This document shows, one piece after another, positions 35,984-43,617 of a DNA stretch of 64,000 bases (position 1 is its first letter; the number at the start of each line of letters is the position of its first letter). The translations under genes were made by a program, and so were the position numbers. Origin of the DNA: JAJTFW01 sp046330075 (GTDB lineage Bacteria; Bacteroidota; Bacteroidia; AKYH767-A; OLB10); assembly GCA_046330075.1 (NCBI GenBank), contig JAXLTL010000001.1, positions 1,240,001 to 1,304,000 on the forward strand, given 5' to 3'. Below the pieces are notes generated by a model. It had not been told where the DNA came from and did not search any database. It worked only from the letters and a program-made list of their open reading frames with translations.

Positions 35984-36961
35984 ATGAAAAAGCTGATCAA
36001 CAATGTACTCCTGATCGCCGGAATGACAGTTCTGGCATCCTGCGGAGGTAAAAAGGCCGAAAACGCTGAAGGCCAAAACAGCGAAAAATTAACGGGATCT
36101 ATCTCAATTGACGGTTCAAGTACGGTTTATCCGATTACTGAAGCCGTTGCGGAAGAGTTCCGTACAGAAGCTCCGGGAGTGAAGGTAACTGTTGGACTTT
36201 CAGGTACCGGCGGTGGATTTAAAAAATTCTCACGCGGAGAAACTGATATCAACGATGCTTCACGTCTGATCAAGGACGAAGAGAAAGCGCTTTGTGCGGA
36301 AAACAAAATCGATTTCATTGATCTTGAGGTTGCTTACGATGGTCTTGCAGTGGTAGTAAACCCTCAAAACGATTGGGTTAAAGATCTTACAGTTGCTGAT
36401 CTGAAGAAGATGTGGGAACCAGAAGCACAAGGTAAAATCAAATACTGGAACCAGATTCGTCCTGAATGGCCAAAAGAAGAGATCCATCTCTACGGTGCAG
36501 GCGTTGAATCCGGAACATATGACTACTTTACAGAAGTAATTGTTGGCAAAAGCCACAGCAGCCGCGGCGACTATACCGGTAGCGAAGACGACAACGTTCT
36601 CGTTCAGGGTGTAGCCGGTGATAAGTTCGCACTTGGATTCTTTGGTATGGCTTATTACGAAGAGAACAAAACCAAATTAAAAATCGTTCCTATTGACGAC
36701 CAGAACGATGCAAACGGAAAAGGTGGCATTATTCCTACCGTTGAAACCGTATTGAACAAATCCTATGCGCCGCTATCTCGTCCGCTGTTCATTTACATCA
36801 ACTCAAAGGCGGTACAGCGTCCTGAAGTTATTAAGTTCGTTGATTTCTACCTTTCTGTAGCTCCAGAACTGGTTAAAACGATCGGGTTTGTTCCGCTGCG
36901 TCCGGAAGAATACAAAGCACAACAGGAGAAATTTGCTGCTTACCACACATCAAAGAAATAA
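35984..36961 (+). CDS. pstS: Phosphate ABC transporter, substrate-binding lipoprotein
   Basis: This 325-aa protein binds inorganic phosphate in the periplasm. The start at ATG 35984 gives a proper lipoprotein signal (MTVLASCGG, Cys20); the frame is open to a GTG at 35924, but that would put 20 polar residues before the signal peptide. The phosphate-contact loops are visible: IDGSSTVYPITEA, LSGTGGGFKKFSRGETDINDASR and GAGVESGTYDYFTEV. The residues after the lipid Cys (GGKKAE) do not match the surface export signal, as expected for a periplasmic protein. It is the first gene of the pst operon and is preceded by the putative Pho operator. Confidence 0.95.
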   Translation: MKKLINNVLLIAGMTVLASCGGKKAENAEGQNSEKLTGSISIDGSSTVYPITEAVAEEFRTEAPGVKVTVGLSGTGGGFKKFSRGETDINDASRLIKDEEKALCAENKIDFIDLEVAYDGLAVVVNPQNDWVKDLTVADLKKMWEPEAQGKIKYWNQIRPEWPKEEIHLYGAGVESGTYDYFTEVIVGKSHSSRGDYTGSEDDNVLVQGVAGDKFALGFFGMAYYEENKTKLKIVPIDDQNDANGKGGIIPTVETVLNKSYAPLSRPLFIYINSKAVQRPEVIKFVDFYLSVAPELVKTIGFVPLRPEEYKAQQEKFAAYHTSKK

Positions 36962-36980
36962 TATATACCTAATGTTTATG

Positions 36981-37009
36981 AAGCCCGGCAAGCTATCTTT
37001 GTCGGGCTT
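36981..37009 (+). other. Intercistronic hairpin between pstS and pstC
   Basis: AAGCCCG (36981-36987) pairs with CGGGCTT (37003-37009), extended by a G-T pair and three more pairs. No T-run follows, so full termination is unlikely. A hairpin here may stabilise pstS mRNA or reduce read-through, giving more binding protein than permease. Confidence 0.5.
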
Positions 37010-37031
37010 TATAATAGCTACCAACTAAAAA

Positions 37032-37907
37032 ATGAGAATCCCGGAAAAGCTGATCGTCGGAACGCTGGCCACCTGTGCAGCGCTTACGGTGCTGATCACG
37101 TTTGGGGTTCTTTATACACTGGCCATTGAAGCGATCCGATTTTTTGGAGAAGTATCAATCGTGGACTTCCTTACTGACACACAATGGACTCCGCTTTTTA
37201 CTGAAAAACACTTTGGCATTCTTCCTCTTTTATCCGGAACAATCCTTACCTCGTTCATTGCGGTCATGATCGCGTTGCCCATTGGCCTCACCATCGCCGT
37301 TTATCTCAACGAATATGCTCCCGGCTCATTTGCATTCAGGATCAAACCGGTATTAGAGATTCTGGCCGCCGTACCAACAGTGGTATACGGATATTTTGCG
37401 CTTACCGTGGTGACACCTTTTCTTCAGCATTTCATACCTTCCCTTTCGTCGTTCAACGCACTCAGTGCAGGATTTGTAATGGGCATAATGATTATTCCGC
37501 TGATCTCTTCCATGAGTCAGGATGCTCTTTATGCGGTTCCGAAATCAATGCGCGAAGCAGCCTATGGTTTAGGAGCCACCCGCTTGCAGACCTCATTCCA
37601 GGTATTGGTTCCGGCAGCATCATCCGGCATCATTGTTTCTGTAATCCTTGCAGTATCGCGTGCGATCGGCGAGACCATGATTGTAGCCATTGCCGCCGGC
37701 ATGCAACCCAATCTGACGCTGAATCCAACGGTGCCTATTCAAACCATCACAACTTACATTGTGCAAATCAGTATGGGTGATGTGCCGCACGGGTCATTGG
37801 AATACCGAACGATCTTCGCTGCAGGTATTTCTCTCTTTATACTCACCTTCCTCCTCAATAACCTTAGTTTCTGGTTTAAGAAGAAATATCAGCAGAAATA
37901 TGAATAA
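37032..37907 (+). CDS. pstC: Phosphate ABC transporter permease PstC
   Basis: This 291-aa inner-membrane permease has six predicted helices. The cytoplasmic loop that contacts the ATPase is seen as MREAAYGLGATRLQTSFQVLVPAASSGI, the EAA motif of binding-protein-dependent permeases, and IGETMIVAIAAG follows in helix 5. It forms a heterodimer with PstA. Residues AVPTVVYGYFAL are typical of PstC. The start follows the pstS hairpin at ATG 37032. It overlaps pstA by 8 bp. Confidence 0.94.
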   Translation: MRIPEKLIVGTLATCAALTVLITFGVLYTLAIEAIRFFGEVSIVDFLTDTQWTPLFTEKHFGILPLLSGTILTSFIAVMIALPIGLTIAVYLNEYAPGSFAFRIKPVLEILAAVPTVVYGYFALTVVTPFLQHFIPSLSSFNALSAGFVMGIMIIPLISSMSQDALYAVPKSMREAAYGLGATRLQTSFQVLVPAASSGIIVSVILAVSRAIGETMIVAIAAGMQPNLTLNPTVPIQTITTYIVQISMGDVPHGSLEYRTIFAAGISLFILTFLLNNLSFWFKKKYQQKYE

Positions 37908-38757
37908 CGCAGATATCAACCGGCTTAAGGATAAATCATTCCGGTACTTCGGGATTTTCTGTACATTCTTCGGACTGTTTATGCTGGGCATTTTCGTTTT
38001 CGATGTCTTGCGAAAAGGTATCGGACGCATCAACTGGGATTTTCTCACCAACCTTCCCTCCCGTTTTCCGGAAAAAGCCGGAATATTTACAGCATTACTC
38101 GGCACTTGCTGGATTCTGATTCTGACAGCGCTGATTGCGATACCCCTTGGCGTAGGCGCCGGACTCTATCTCGAAGAATACGGAAAACGCAACAGGTTTG
38201 CAGCGATTCTTGAAATCAATATTACCAACCTCGCGGGAATCCCTTCCATCATTTACGGTCTTTTAGGTCTGGAAGTTTTTGTGAGGGTGATGAATCTTGG
38301 ACAAAGTGTGCTCGCCGGTGCCATGACCTTGTCATTGCTGATTCTGCCCGTGATCATCGTCGCTACACGTGAAGCAGTACGAGCAGTACCCCGCAGTTTA
38401 CGGGAAGCCTCACTGGCCATGGGCGCCACAAAATGGCAAACGATCTGGCTTCAGGTGTTGCCGGCATCTATCGGTGGAATACTGACCGGTGTAATTCTGG
38501 CTCTTTCAAGAGCAGTGGGAGAAGCTGCACCACTCATTGTCGTTGGGGCATTGGCCTATGTACCCTTTGCACCTTCCACGCCCATGGATGAGTTCTCTGT
38601 ACTTCCGATTCAGATCTACAACTGGGTATCACGACCGCAACAAGGATTTGTTATCAACTCCGCAGCTGCCATCATTGTATTACTATGTGTCACTTTCCTG
38701 ATGAATGGAATTGCTATCTATTTCCGAAACCGGTGGCAGAAAAAAGTTAAATGGTAA
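37900..38757 (+). CDS. pstA: Phosphate ABC transporter permease PstA
   Basis: This 285-aa permease starts at ATG 37900, inside the last codons of pstC, with MNNADINRLKDKSFRYFGIF. A longer frame reaches back to 37759, but that segment lies fully inside pstC and is not membrane-like. The EAA loop reads LREASLAMGATKWQTIWLQVLPASIGG, and LAGIPSIIYGLLGLEVF and VGEAAPLIVVGALAYVPF are typical for PstA. It pairs with PstC in the membrane and is coupled to it in translation. Confidence 0.94.
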   Translation: MNNADINRLKDKSFRYFGIFCTFFGLFMLGIFVFDVLRKGIGRINWDFLTNLPSRFPEKAGIFTALLGTCWILILTALIAIPLGVGAGLYLEEYGKRNRFAAILEINITNLAGIPSIIYGLLGLEVFVRVMNLGQSVLAGAMTLSLLILPVIIVATREAVRAVPRSLREASLAMGATKWQTIWLQVLPASIGGILTGVILALSRAVGEAAPLIVVGALAYVPFAPSTPMDEFSVLPIQIYNWVSRPQQGFVINSAAAIIVLLCVTFLMNGIAIYFRNRWQKKVKW

Positions 38758-38781
38758 CACAGAAAGACTCCTGACTTAACT

Positions 38782-39537
38782 ATGAATCATAAACTGGAAG
38801 CGAAAAATGTGAATGTTTTCTATGATCAGACGCACGTCATCAAAGATGTGAATCTTAAGATAGGAACAAATTCAGTGACTGCATTCATTGGTCCTTCCGG
38901 ATGCGGCAAATCCACGTTTCTCCGGCTCTACAACAGGATGAACGATCTGATTGATGGTTTCCGGAAAGAGGGAGATGTGATGATTGACGGGAAAGAGATT
39001 TATGCAAAAGACATGCGCGTTGAAGATCTCCGGAAAAAAGTGGGCATGGTTTTCCAGAAACCCAATCCATTTCCGAAAAGCATCTATGAAAATGTTATTT
39101 ACGGGCTTCGCATCAGGGGAGTGAAAAACAAAAACCTGCTCGATGAAACCGTAGAGCGATCCCTCAAGCAAGCCGCATTGTGGGAAGAAGTAAAAGACAA
39201 TCTTAAAAAATCAGCACTGGCCCTCTCCGGAGGTCAGCAACAGCGTTTGTGTATCGCACGTGCGATAGCAACCGAACCATCCGTATTACTGATGGATGAA
39301 CCTGCATCGGCACTGGACCCCATCTCGACCTCGAAAGTAGAAGAACTCATCTACGAACTGAAATCACAATACACCATCATCATCGTAACGCACAACATGC
39401 AGCAGGCGGGTCGTGTAAGTGATCACACTGCTTTCTTTTATCTGGGTGAACTCGTGGAATACGATGCGACAAAAAATATATTCACCAATCCCAAGGATAT
39501 CCGCACGCAGGATTACATTACCGGCCGTTTTGGCTGA
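38782..39537 (+). CDS. pstB: Phosphate ABC transporter ATPase PstB
   Basis: This 251-aa ATPase energises PstCA and, with PhoU, passes the phosphate status to PhoR. Walker A GPSGCGKSTFLR, Q-loop GMVFQKPNPFPKSIYENV (the NPFPKS form is typical of PstB), signature ALSGGQQQRLCIARAIA, Walker B VLLMDEPASALDPIS and the H-loop VTHNMQQAGRVSD are complete. Its end, TNPKDIRTQDYITGRFG, is the family's usual C-terminus. It follows pstA by 24 bp and precedes phoU by 39 bp. Confidence 0.96.
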   Translation: MNHKLEAKNVNVFYDQTHVIKDVNLKIGTNSVTAFIGPSGCGKSTFLRLYNRMNDLIDGFRKEGDVMIDGKEIYAKDMRVEDLRKKVGMVFQKPNPFPKSIYENVIYGLRIRGVKNKNLLDETVERSLKQAALWEEVKDNLKKSALALSGGQQQRLCIARAIATEPSVLLMDEPASALDPISTSKVEELIYELKSQYTIIIVTHNMQQAGRVSDHTAFFYLGELVEYDATKNIFTNPKDIRTQDYITGRFG

Positions 39538-39576
39538 TCACTGCATTTTATTTGTAACCTCTAATCTCAACACACC

Positions 39577-40251
39577 ATGTCACATCTCGATACTGAAATA
39601 AAAAGCCTGAAAGCGGAAATGCTCGAAATGTTCGGGCTGGTAAAAACGCAGCTGGAAAAATCAAAAGAGGCACTTGTACGACTCGACAAAGATCTTGCCC
39701 GCGAAGTGCTGGTGAATGAAAAGCGCGTCAACGGATTTGAGTTGAAGCTTGACCGCGATTGCGAAAACATGATTGCTCTTTTCAACCCGGTGGCGATCGA
39801 CCTTCGCTTTGTGCTGGCCTGCCTCAAAATCAACTCCAATCTTGAACGTATCGGCGACATAGCTGAAGGCATCTGTCAGTTTGTTCTCAACATTAAACTG
39901 GAACCCGAAAAGGCGTTACTGGAGAATACAAGAATGGTGGAAATGTACGACACTTCCATTGCTATCCTGAATGACGTAATGGAAGCTTTTAACAAGGAAG
40001 ACACCAAGCTTGCGCGCAGCGTATTTAAGATGGATGAAATTCTTGACGAGATCAATCTGAGTGCAAATCAGGCGGTGGCCGATTTTATCCGTTCCAATCC
40101 CGACCGCATCAATCAAAGTCTGTATTTACTCAGTGCAATAAGAAAACTCGAGCGCGTTGGTGATCAATGCAAGAATATTTCGGAAGAAATAATTTTCTAC
40201 ATCGAAGCCAAGGTACTAAAGCATAAGTCGAAGGAGCAGAAACAGCAATAA
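39577..40251 (+). CDS. phoU: Phosphate signalling regulator PhoU
   Basis: This 224-aa protein consists of two three-helix bundles. The repeated metal-binding PhoU motifs are FNPVAIDLRFVLACLKINSNLERIGDIAEGI (first repeat) and, near the end, LYLLSAIRKLERVGDQCKNISEEIIFYIEA (second repeat, E/D-x-x-x-D type). PhoU binds PstB and PhoR and keeps the kinase off when phosphate is plentiful. It is the last gene of the pst operon. Its stop codon abuts the stop of the opposing suhB gene without any base between, so no terminator is seen here. Confidence 0.95.
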   Translation: MSHLDTEIKSLKAEMLEMFGLVKTQLEKSKEALVRLDKDLAREVLVNEKRVNGFELKLDRDCENMIALFNPVAIDLRFVLACLKINSNLERIGDIAEGICQFVLNIKLEPEKALLENTRMVEMYDTSIAILNDVMEAFNKEDTKLARSVFKMDEILDEINLSANQAVADFIRSNPDRINQSLYLLSAIRKLERVGDQCKNISEEIIFYIEAKVLKHKSKEQKQQ

Positions 40252-41043
40252 TCAGCTGAATTCTTTTTTCACTACCTGCAGAAACTCTTCAAAAGTCCCT
40301 GCATTATTCGCGATGATCTCACGACCGAAGAGGTAATCAGCACCTCCTGAAAAGTCGCTCACTTTACCGCCAGCCTCCTGTACCAGAAATGCGCCGCCGG
40401 CTACATCCCAGGCGTTGAGGCCATATTCATAAAACCCTTCGAACCGGCCACAGGCTACATAGGCCAGATCAACAGCAGCTGAGCCAAGCCTTCTCAACCC
40501 CTGAGTATGGCGCATGCAATAATCAAAAACCTGCATGTAGGGCACCATACGGTCATAGTTGGCATATGGAAATCCGGTAGCAAGCAATGAGCGCTTAAGC
40601 GAGTCTGTTTCCGACACTTTGATGGGCTGACCATTCAACCAGGCACCTCCACCCTTCCAGCCATAAAAACATTCATCAAGATTCACTTCATGCACAATAC
40701 CACCCACCAGCACATTCTGATGCAACAATCCCACACTTACACAATAGCAGGGCAGCTGATGGACAAAATTAGTGGTGCCATCCAGTGGATCAATAATCCA
40801 TTGCCATTCGCGGCCGGTGATTGTCAATGTATTTTCTTCAGTAATAAAACCGGCGTCAGGAATAATTTTCTGCAAACCCTCCACAAGAATCCGCTCACTG
40901 CCTTTATCTACGTAAGATACCAGATCATTAAATCCTTTGTATTCCACCCTTCCCTGATCAAAGGCCGCTCGTTCAGCCCGCAGGAATGATACAGCCTCCT
41001 GCACAACCTTTCGTGCACTGGCAATTATGTGTTCGCACTCCAT
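40252..41043 (-). CDS. suhB: Inositol-1-monophosphatase family protein
   Basis: This 263-aa Mg2+-dependent phosphatase has the family signatures FITEENT (Glu-Glu metal ligands), WIIDPLDGTTNFVHQLP (the DPLDGT motif) and WDVAGGAFLVQEAGG near residue 210. It hydrolyses inositol-1-phosphate and related sugar phosphates; in bacteria SuhB also binds transcription complexes. The symbol refers to the family. The gene starts within the end of lgt (19-bp overlap) and stops exactly next to phoU. Confidence 0.92.
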   Translation of the reverse strand: MECEHIIASARKVVQEAVSFLRAERAAFDQGRVEYKGFNDLVSYVDKGSERILVEGLQKIIPDAGFITEENTLTITGREWQWIIDPLDGTTNFVHQLPCYCVSVGLLHQNVLVGGIVHEVNLDECFYGWKGGGAWLNGQPIKVSETDSLKRSLLATGFPYANYDRMVPYMQVFDYCMRHTQGLRRLGSAAVDLAYVACGRFEGFYEYGLNAWDVAGGAFLVQEAGGKVSDFSGGADYLFGREIIANNAGTFEEFLQVVKKEFS

Positions 41044-42203
41044 GTGTCTTTCCGGGTATTAAATTTATCAGATGTAGCCAGGAACAAACCAACAATGCCT
41101 GTCAGAATCAATCCAGTTGCAATAATTTCAGCCTGCGTGGCAATGATTCCAAAAACCTCAAACTTATTATTGACCCGTATTTTTTCAATAAAAAACCGCT
41201 CCACGCCATTCAAAAGAAGATACAGGAAGAATATCTGACCGGTTTTCATCAGCTTACTCCGCAACGACCAAAGCACAAAAAACAGCAAAATACATATAAT
41301 GGCTTCATATAACGGTGTCGGATATACGGCATCCGGAAGCATGAAACAATGGTGACCTTCACAGCCGGGGATCGGAATTCCATCATTTACCACATTGTTC
41401 GGATAGTTATATGACCACATCCAATCCGGTAACCACGACAGTGAAGCGGGTTTAGGATTTAAGTTCGCAACTCCCCAATCGCCGTCACCAGCAATCTGAC
41501 AACCCAGACGTCCTGTTCCATATGCCAGCATTAATCCGGGCGCTGTTGCATCTGCGAGCACAATCGGGTGAATACCCAGTTTCCAGCCATAGCGCATCAC
41601 TACAATAGCACCTACAATCAACCCGCCGTACATGGTGAGTCCACTGAATGATATCAGGGCATCCAGAGGATCTCTTGCAAAATCATCAAGGTTCTCCAGA
41701 TTATGAAACACCTTGGCACCGATGATCCCGCTCACCGCTGCAACGATTGTGAAATTGCTAACCAGTTCAAAGGGATGCAGGGTTACGGACTCCATACGGG
41801 GTGTTTCCAGACGCATCTTTTCCTTATCACGGTATTGCATATACGCCATAACTGCGCCCAATACAATTCCGGCCGGCCAGTTTCCCTGAGTTGACAACAA
41901 GGTCCCCTGCGTATCAGCAACAAATTCCTGGTAATGCAGAAATGCATACACCAGTTTGTACCCGAGCAAAAATCCAATGAGGAAGGAGGAGATGAGTTCG
42001 CCCGTTCCTGCCGGTTCACCACGCATCTCCGTTTTAATGATCTGCCTTAACAATCCGCCGGCTTCTTTCCGCTTTAATTCAATCTTTAGTGTATACGCTG
42101 CTGCCAGAAAAGAAAGGGCGAGCATAAATCCGAAACTCTGTACAGGAAGCGGGAAATTAATTCCAAACACATCTTTCAGCAGGTCCGACAGGGTTGGATA
42201 CAT
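41025..42203 (-). CDS. lgt: Prolipoprotein diacylglyceryl transferase
   Basis: This 392-aa membrane enzyme transfers diacylglycerol from phosphatidylglycerol to the Cys of prolipoproteins, the step needed by all lipoproteins in this window. Seven or more hydrophobic helices are seen, with GLTMYGGLIVGAIV (the His/Tyr-containing part of the active site in the family) and the Lgt signature region LMLAYGTGRLGCQIAGDGDWG. It is about 100 residues longer than E. coli Lgt (291 aa), mainly through an extra segment in residues 30-130 (for example KTEMRGEPAGTGELISSFL). Long Lgt forms are known in Bacteroidota. It starts 7 bp after mtaB. Confidence 0.92.
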   Translation of the reverse strand: MYPTLSDLLKDVFGINFPLPVQSFGFMLALSFLAAAYTLKIELKRKEAGGLLRQIIKTEMRGEPAGTGELISSFLIGFLLGYKLVYAFLHYQEFVADTQGTLLSTQGNWPAGIVLGAVMAYMQYRDKEKMRLETPRMESVTLHPFELVSNFTIVAAVSGIIGAKVFHNLENLDDFARDPLDALISFSGLTMYGGLIVGAIVVMRYGWKLGIHPIVLADATAPGLMLAYGTGRLGCQIAGDGDWGVANLNPKPASLSWLPDWMWSYNYPNNVVNDGIPIPGCEGHHCFMLPDAVYPTPLYEAIICILLFFVLWSLRSKLMKTGQIFFLYLLLNGVERFFIEKIRVNNKFEVFGIIATQAEIIATGLILTGIVGLFLATSDKFNTRKDTWSANT

Positions 42204-42210
42204 ATTTTCT

Positions 42211-43545
42211 TCAGGCGTTAACCGGTTGAGGAGCCGACACGGGAATGGGTTGAACCTCCATACAGCCGTCGGTTCCGATTTCGGTAAGCATGCAGGGAAT
42301 TATCTTATTTACAAACTCAGGCTGATAGCCCGCGGATACGCGGATATAATTGGAGGTATAACCAAACATCTTTCCGCGATGTTCTTCTTCTTCAAATAAA
42401 ACGGGGTAAACTTCGCCTATATGTGCGGACGTAAAATCATGCAGCTTCTTTGCAGATAAATTACGCAGCCTCCTGTTCCGGTTCTTCCGTTCTGACATTG
42501 GTACTATACCTGTCATTTCACTTGCCGGTGTGTTTTCACGCTCCGAATAAGTGAAAACGTGCAGGTAACTGACCGGAAGACTATGCAGGAAATCAAACGT
42601 CTCTTGAAAATGCTGTTCGGTTTCACCAGGGAAGCCAACAATGACATCTACACCGATCGCTGCATCCGGAATCAGTGACTTGATAAGTTCAACTTTTTCC
42701 TGATACAACTCCCGCTTATAACGTCGACGCATCTTTCCCAGTATTTCATTGGATCCGCTTTGTAAAGGCATATGAAAATGCGGCATGAACTTAAGGGAAC
42801 GTGCGGTGAGTTCAATAACTTCTCTGGTCAACAGATTTGGCTCAATCGAAGAGATCCGAATCCTGTGGAGCCCTTCGATGGACTCCAACGCAAGAGCCAG
42901 ATCCGTGAATCGTTCATCGTGCTGTCCGGCTATTTCGCGAATACCAAAATCACCAAGGTTGACACCCGTGAGAACGATTTCCTGTACACCCTGCTTCACG
43001 AGTTCATTTACACGAACCACGACCTGTTCAACGGTATCGCTTCTTGAACGACCACGCGCCAATGGGATTGTACAAAAGGTGCAACTATAATCACAGCCAT
43101 CCTGTACTTTAAGAAATGTGCGGGTACGGTCACCCGACGACCAGGAACTCACGAACTGGTTCACATCGTCAATTTCACAGGCTTTCACAAGCGCTTTTTC
43201 CTGGTCACGAAGACCGGAAAGAAAATGAAGAATGTTGAATTTTTCATTTGCCCCCAGTACGAGGTCAACTCCGGACATAGAAGCTATTTCTTCAGGCTTG
43301 AGTTGGGCATAACATCCAACGATTACCACCTTACCATCCGGATTCGCATTGCGTGCGCGGTTTACGATTGTCCGGCATTCTTTATCCGCATTTTCCGTTA
43401 CGGAACAAGTGTTAATCACGTAAACCTCAGCAGATTCTGAAAAATCAACCTTCTGCCAGCCGGCACTTTTGAATTGCCGCGCCAGCGTGGACGTTTCCGC
43501 AAAATTGAGCTTACAACCCAAGGTATGGAAGGCCACTTTGTTCAT
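42211..43545 (-). CDS. mtaB: tRNA t6A37 methylthiotransferase MtaB
   Basis: This 444-aa radical-SAM enzyme adds a methylthio group to N6-threonylcarbamoyladenosine 37 of tRNA. The N-terminal MTTase domain has HTLGCKLNFAETS, the radical-SAM cluster motif is CDYSCTFCTIPLARGRSRS, and a TRAM domain is at the C-terminus (about 380-440). The order and the motif TLGCKLN mark the MtaB branch rather than MiaB or RimO. I use ATG 43545 (MNKVAFHTLGCK). The frame runs 26 codons further upstream, but a -7 promoter element lies between, so that part is not transcribed. It leads the mtaB-lgt-suhB operon. Confidence 0.93.
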   Translation of the reverse strand: MNKVAFHTLGCKLNFAETSTLARQFKSAGWQKVDFSESAEVYVINTCSVTENADKECRTIVNRARNANPDGKVVIVGCYAQLKPEEIASMSGVDLVLGANEKFNILHFLSGLRDQEKALVKACEIDDVNQFVSSWSSGDRTRTFLKVQDGCDYSCTFCTIPLARGRSRSDTVEQVVVRVNELVKQGVQEIVLTGVNLGDFGIREIAGQHDERFTDLALALESIEGLHRIRISSIEPNLLTREVIELTARSLKFMPHFHMPLQSGSNEILGKMRRRYKRELYQEKVELIKSLIPDAAIGVDVIVGFPGETEQHFQETFDFLHSLPVSYLHVFTYSERENTPASEMTGIVPMSERKNRNRRLRNLSAKKLHDFTSAHIGEVYPVLFEEEEHRGKMFGYTSNYIRVSAGYQPEFVNKIIPCMLTEIGTDGCMEVQPIPVSAPQPVNA

Positions 43546-43551
43546 GGGGTG

Positions 43552-43559
43552 CAAAGGTA
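43552..43559 (-). promoter_or_regulatory. -7 promoter element of the mtaB operon, close to the start codon
   Basis: On the minus strand TACCTTTG matches TAnnTTTG exactly and ends 6 bp before the mtaB ATG. Transcription would begin at or next to the start codon. Confidence 0.5.
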
Positions 43560-43605
43560 GTGAATATCGTGCCCCACCCGACAGGTCAGGTATCCGTGCT
43601 AATCC

Positions 43606-43613
43606 TATTTTTG
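43606..43613 (+). promoter_or_regulatory. -7 promoter element of the binding-lipoprotein gene, close to the start codon
   Basis: TATTTTTG matches TAnnTTTG exactly and ends 4 bp before the ATG at 43618. It is divergent from the mtaB element, 46 bp away. Confidence 0.5.
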
Positions 43614-43617
43614 TGAC

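Noticed and set aside
37759..37899. Longer start for PstA
   Set aside because: The extra 47 codons lie fully within pstC and do not resemble PstA; ATG 37900 gives the family N-terminus.
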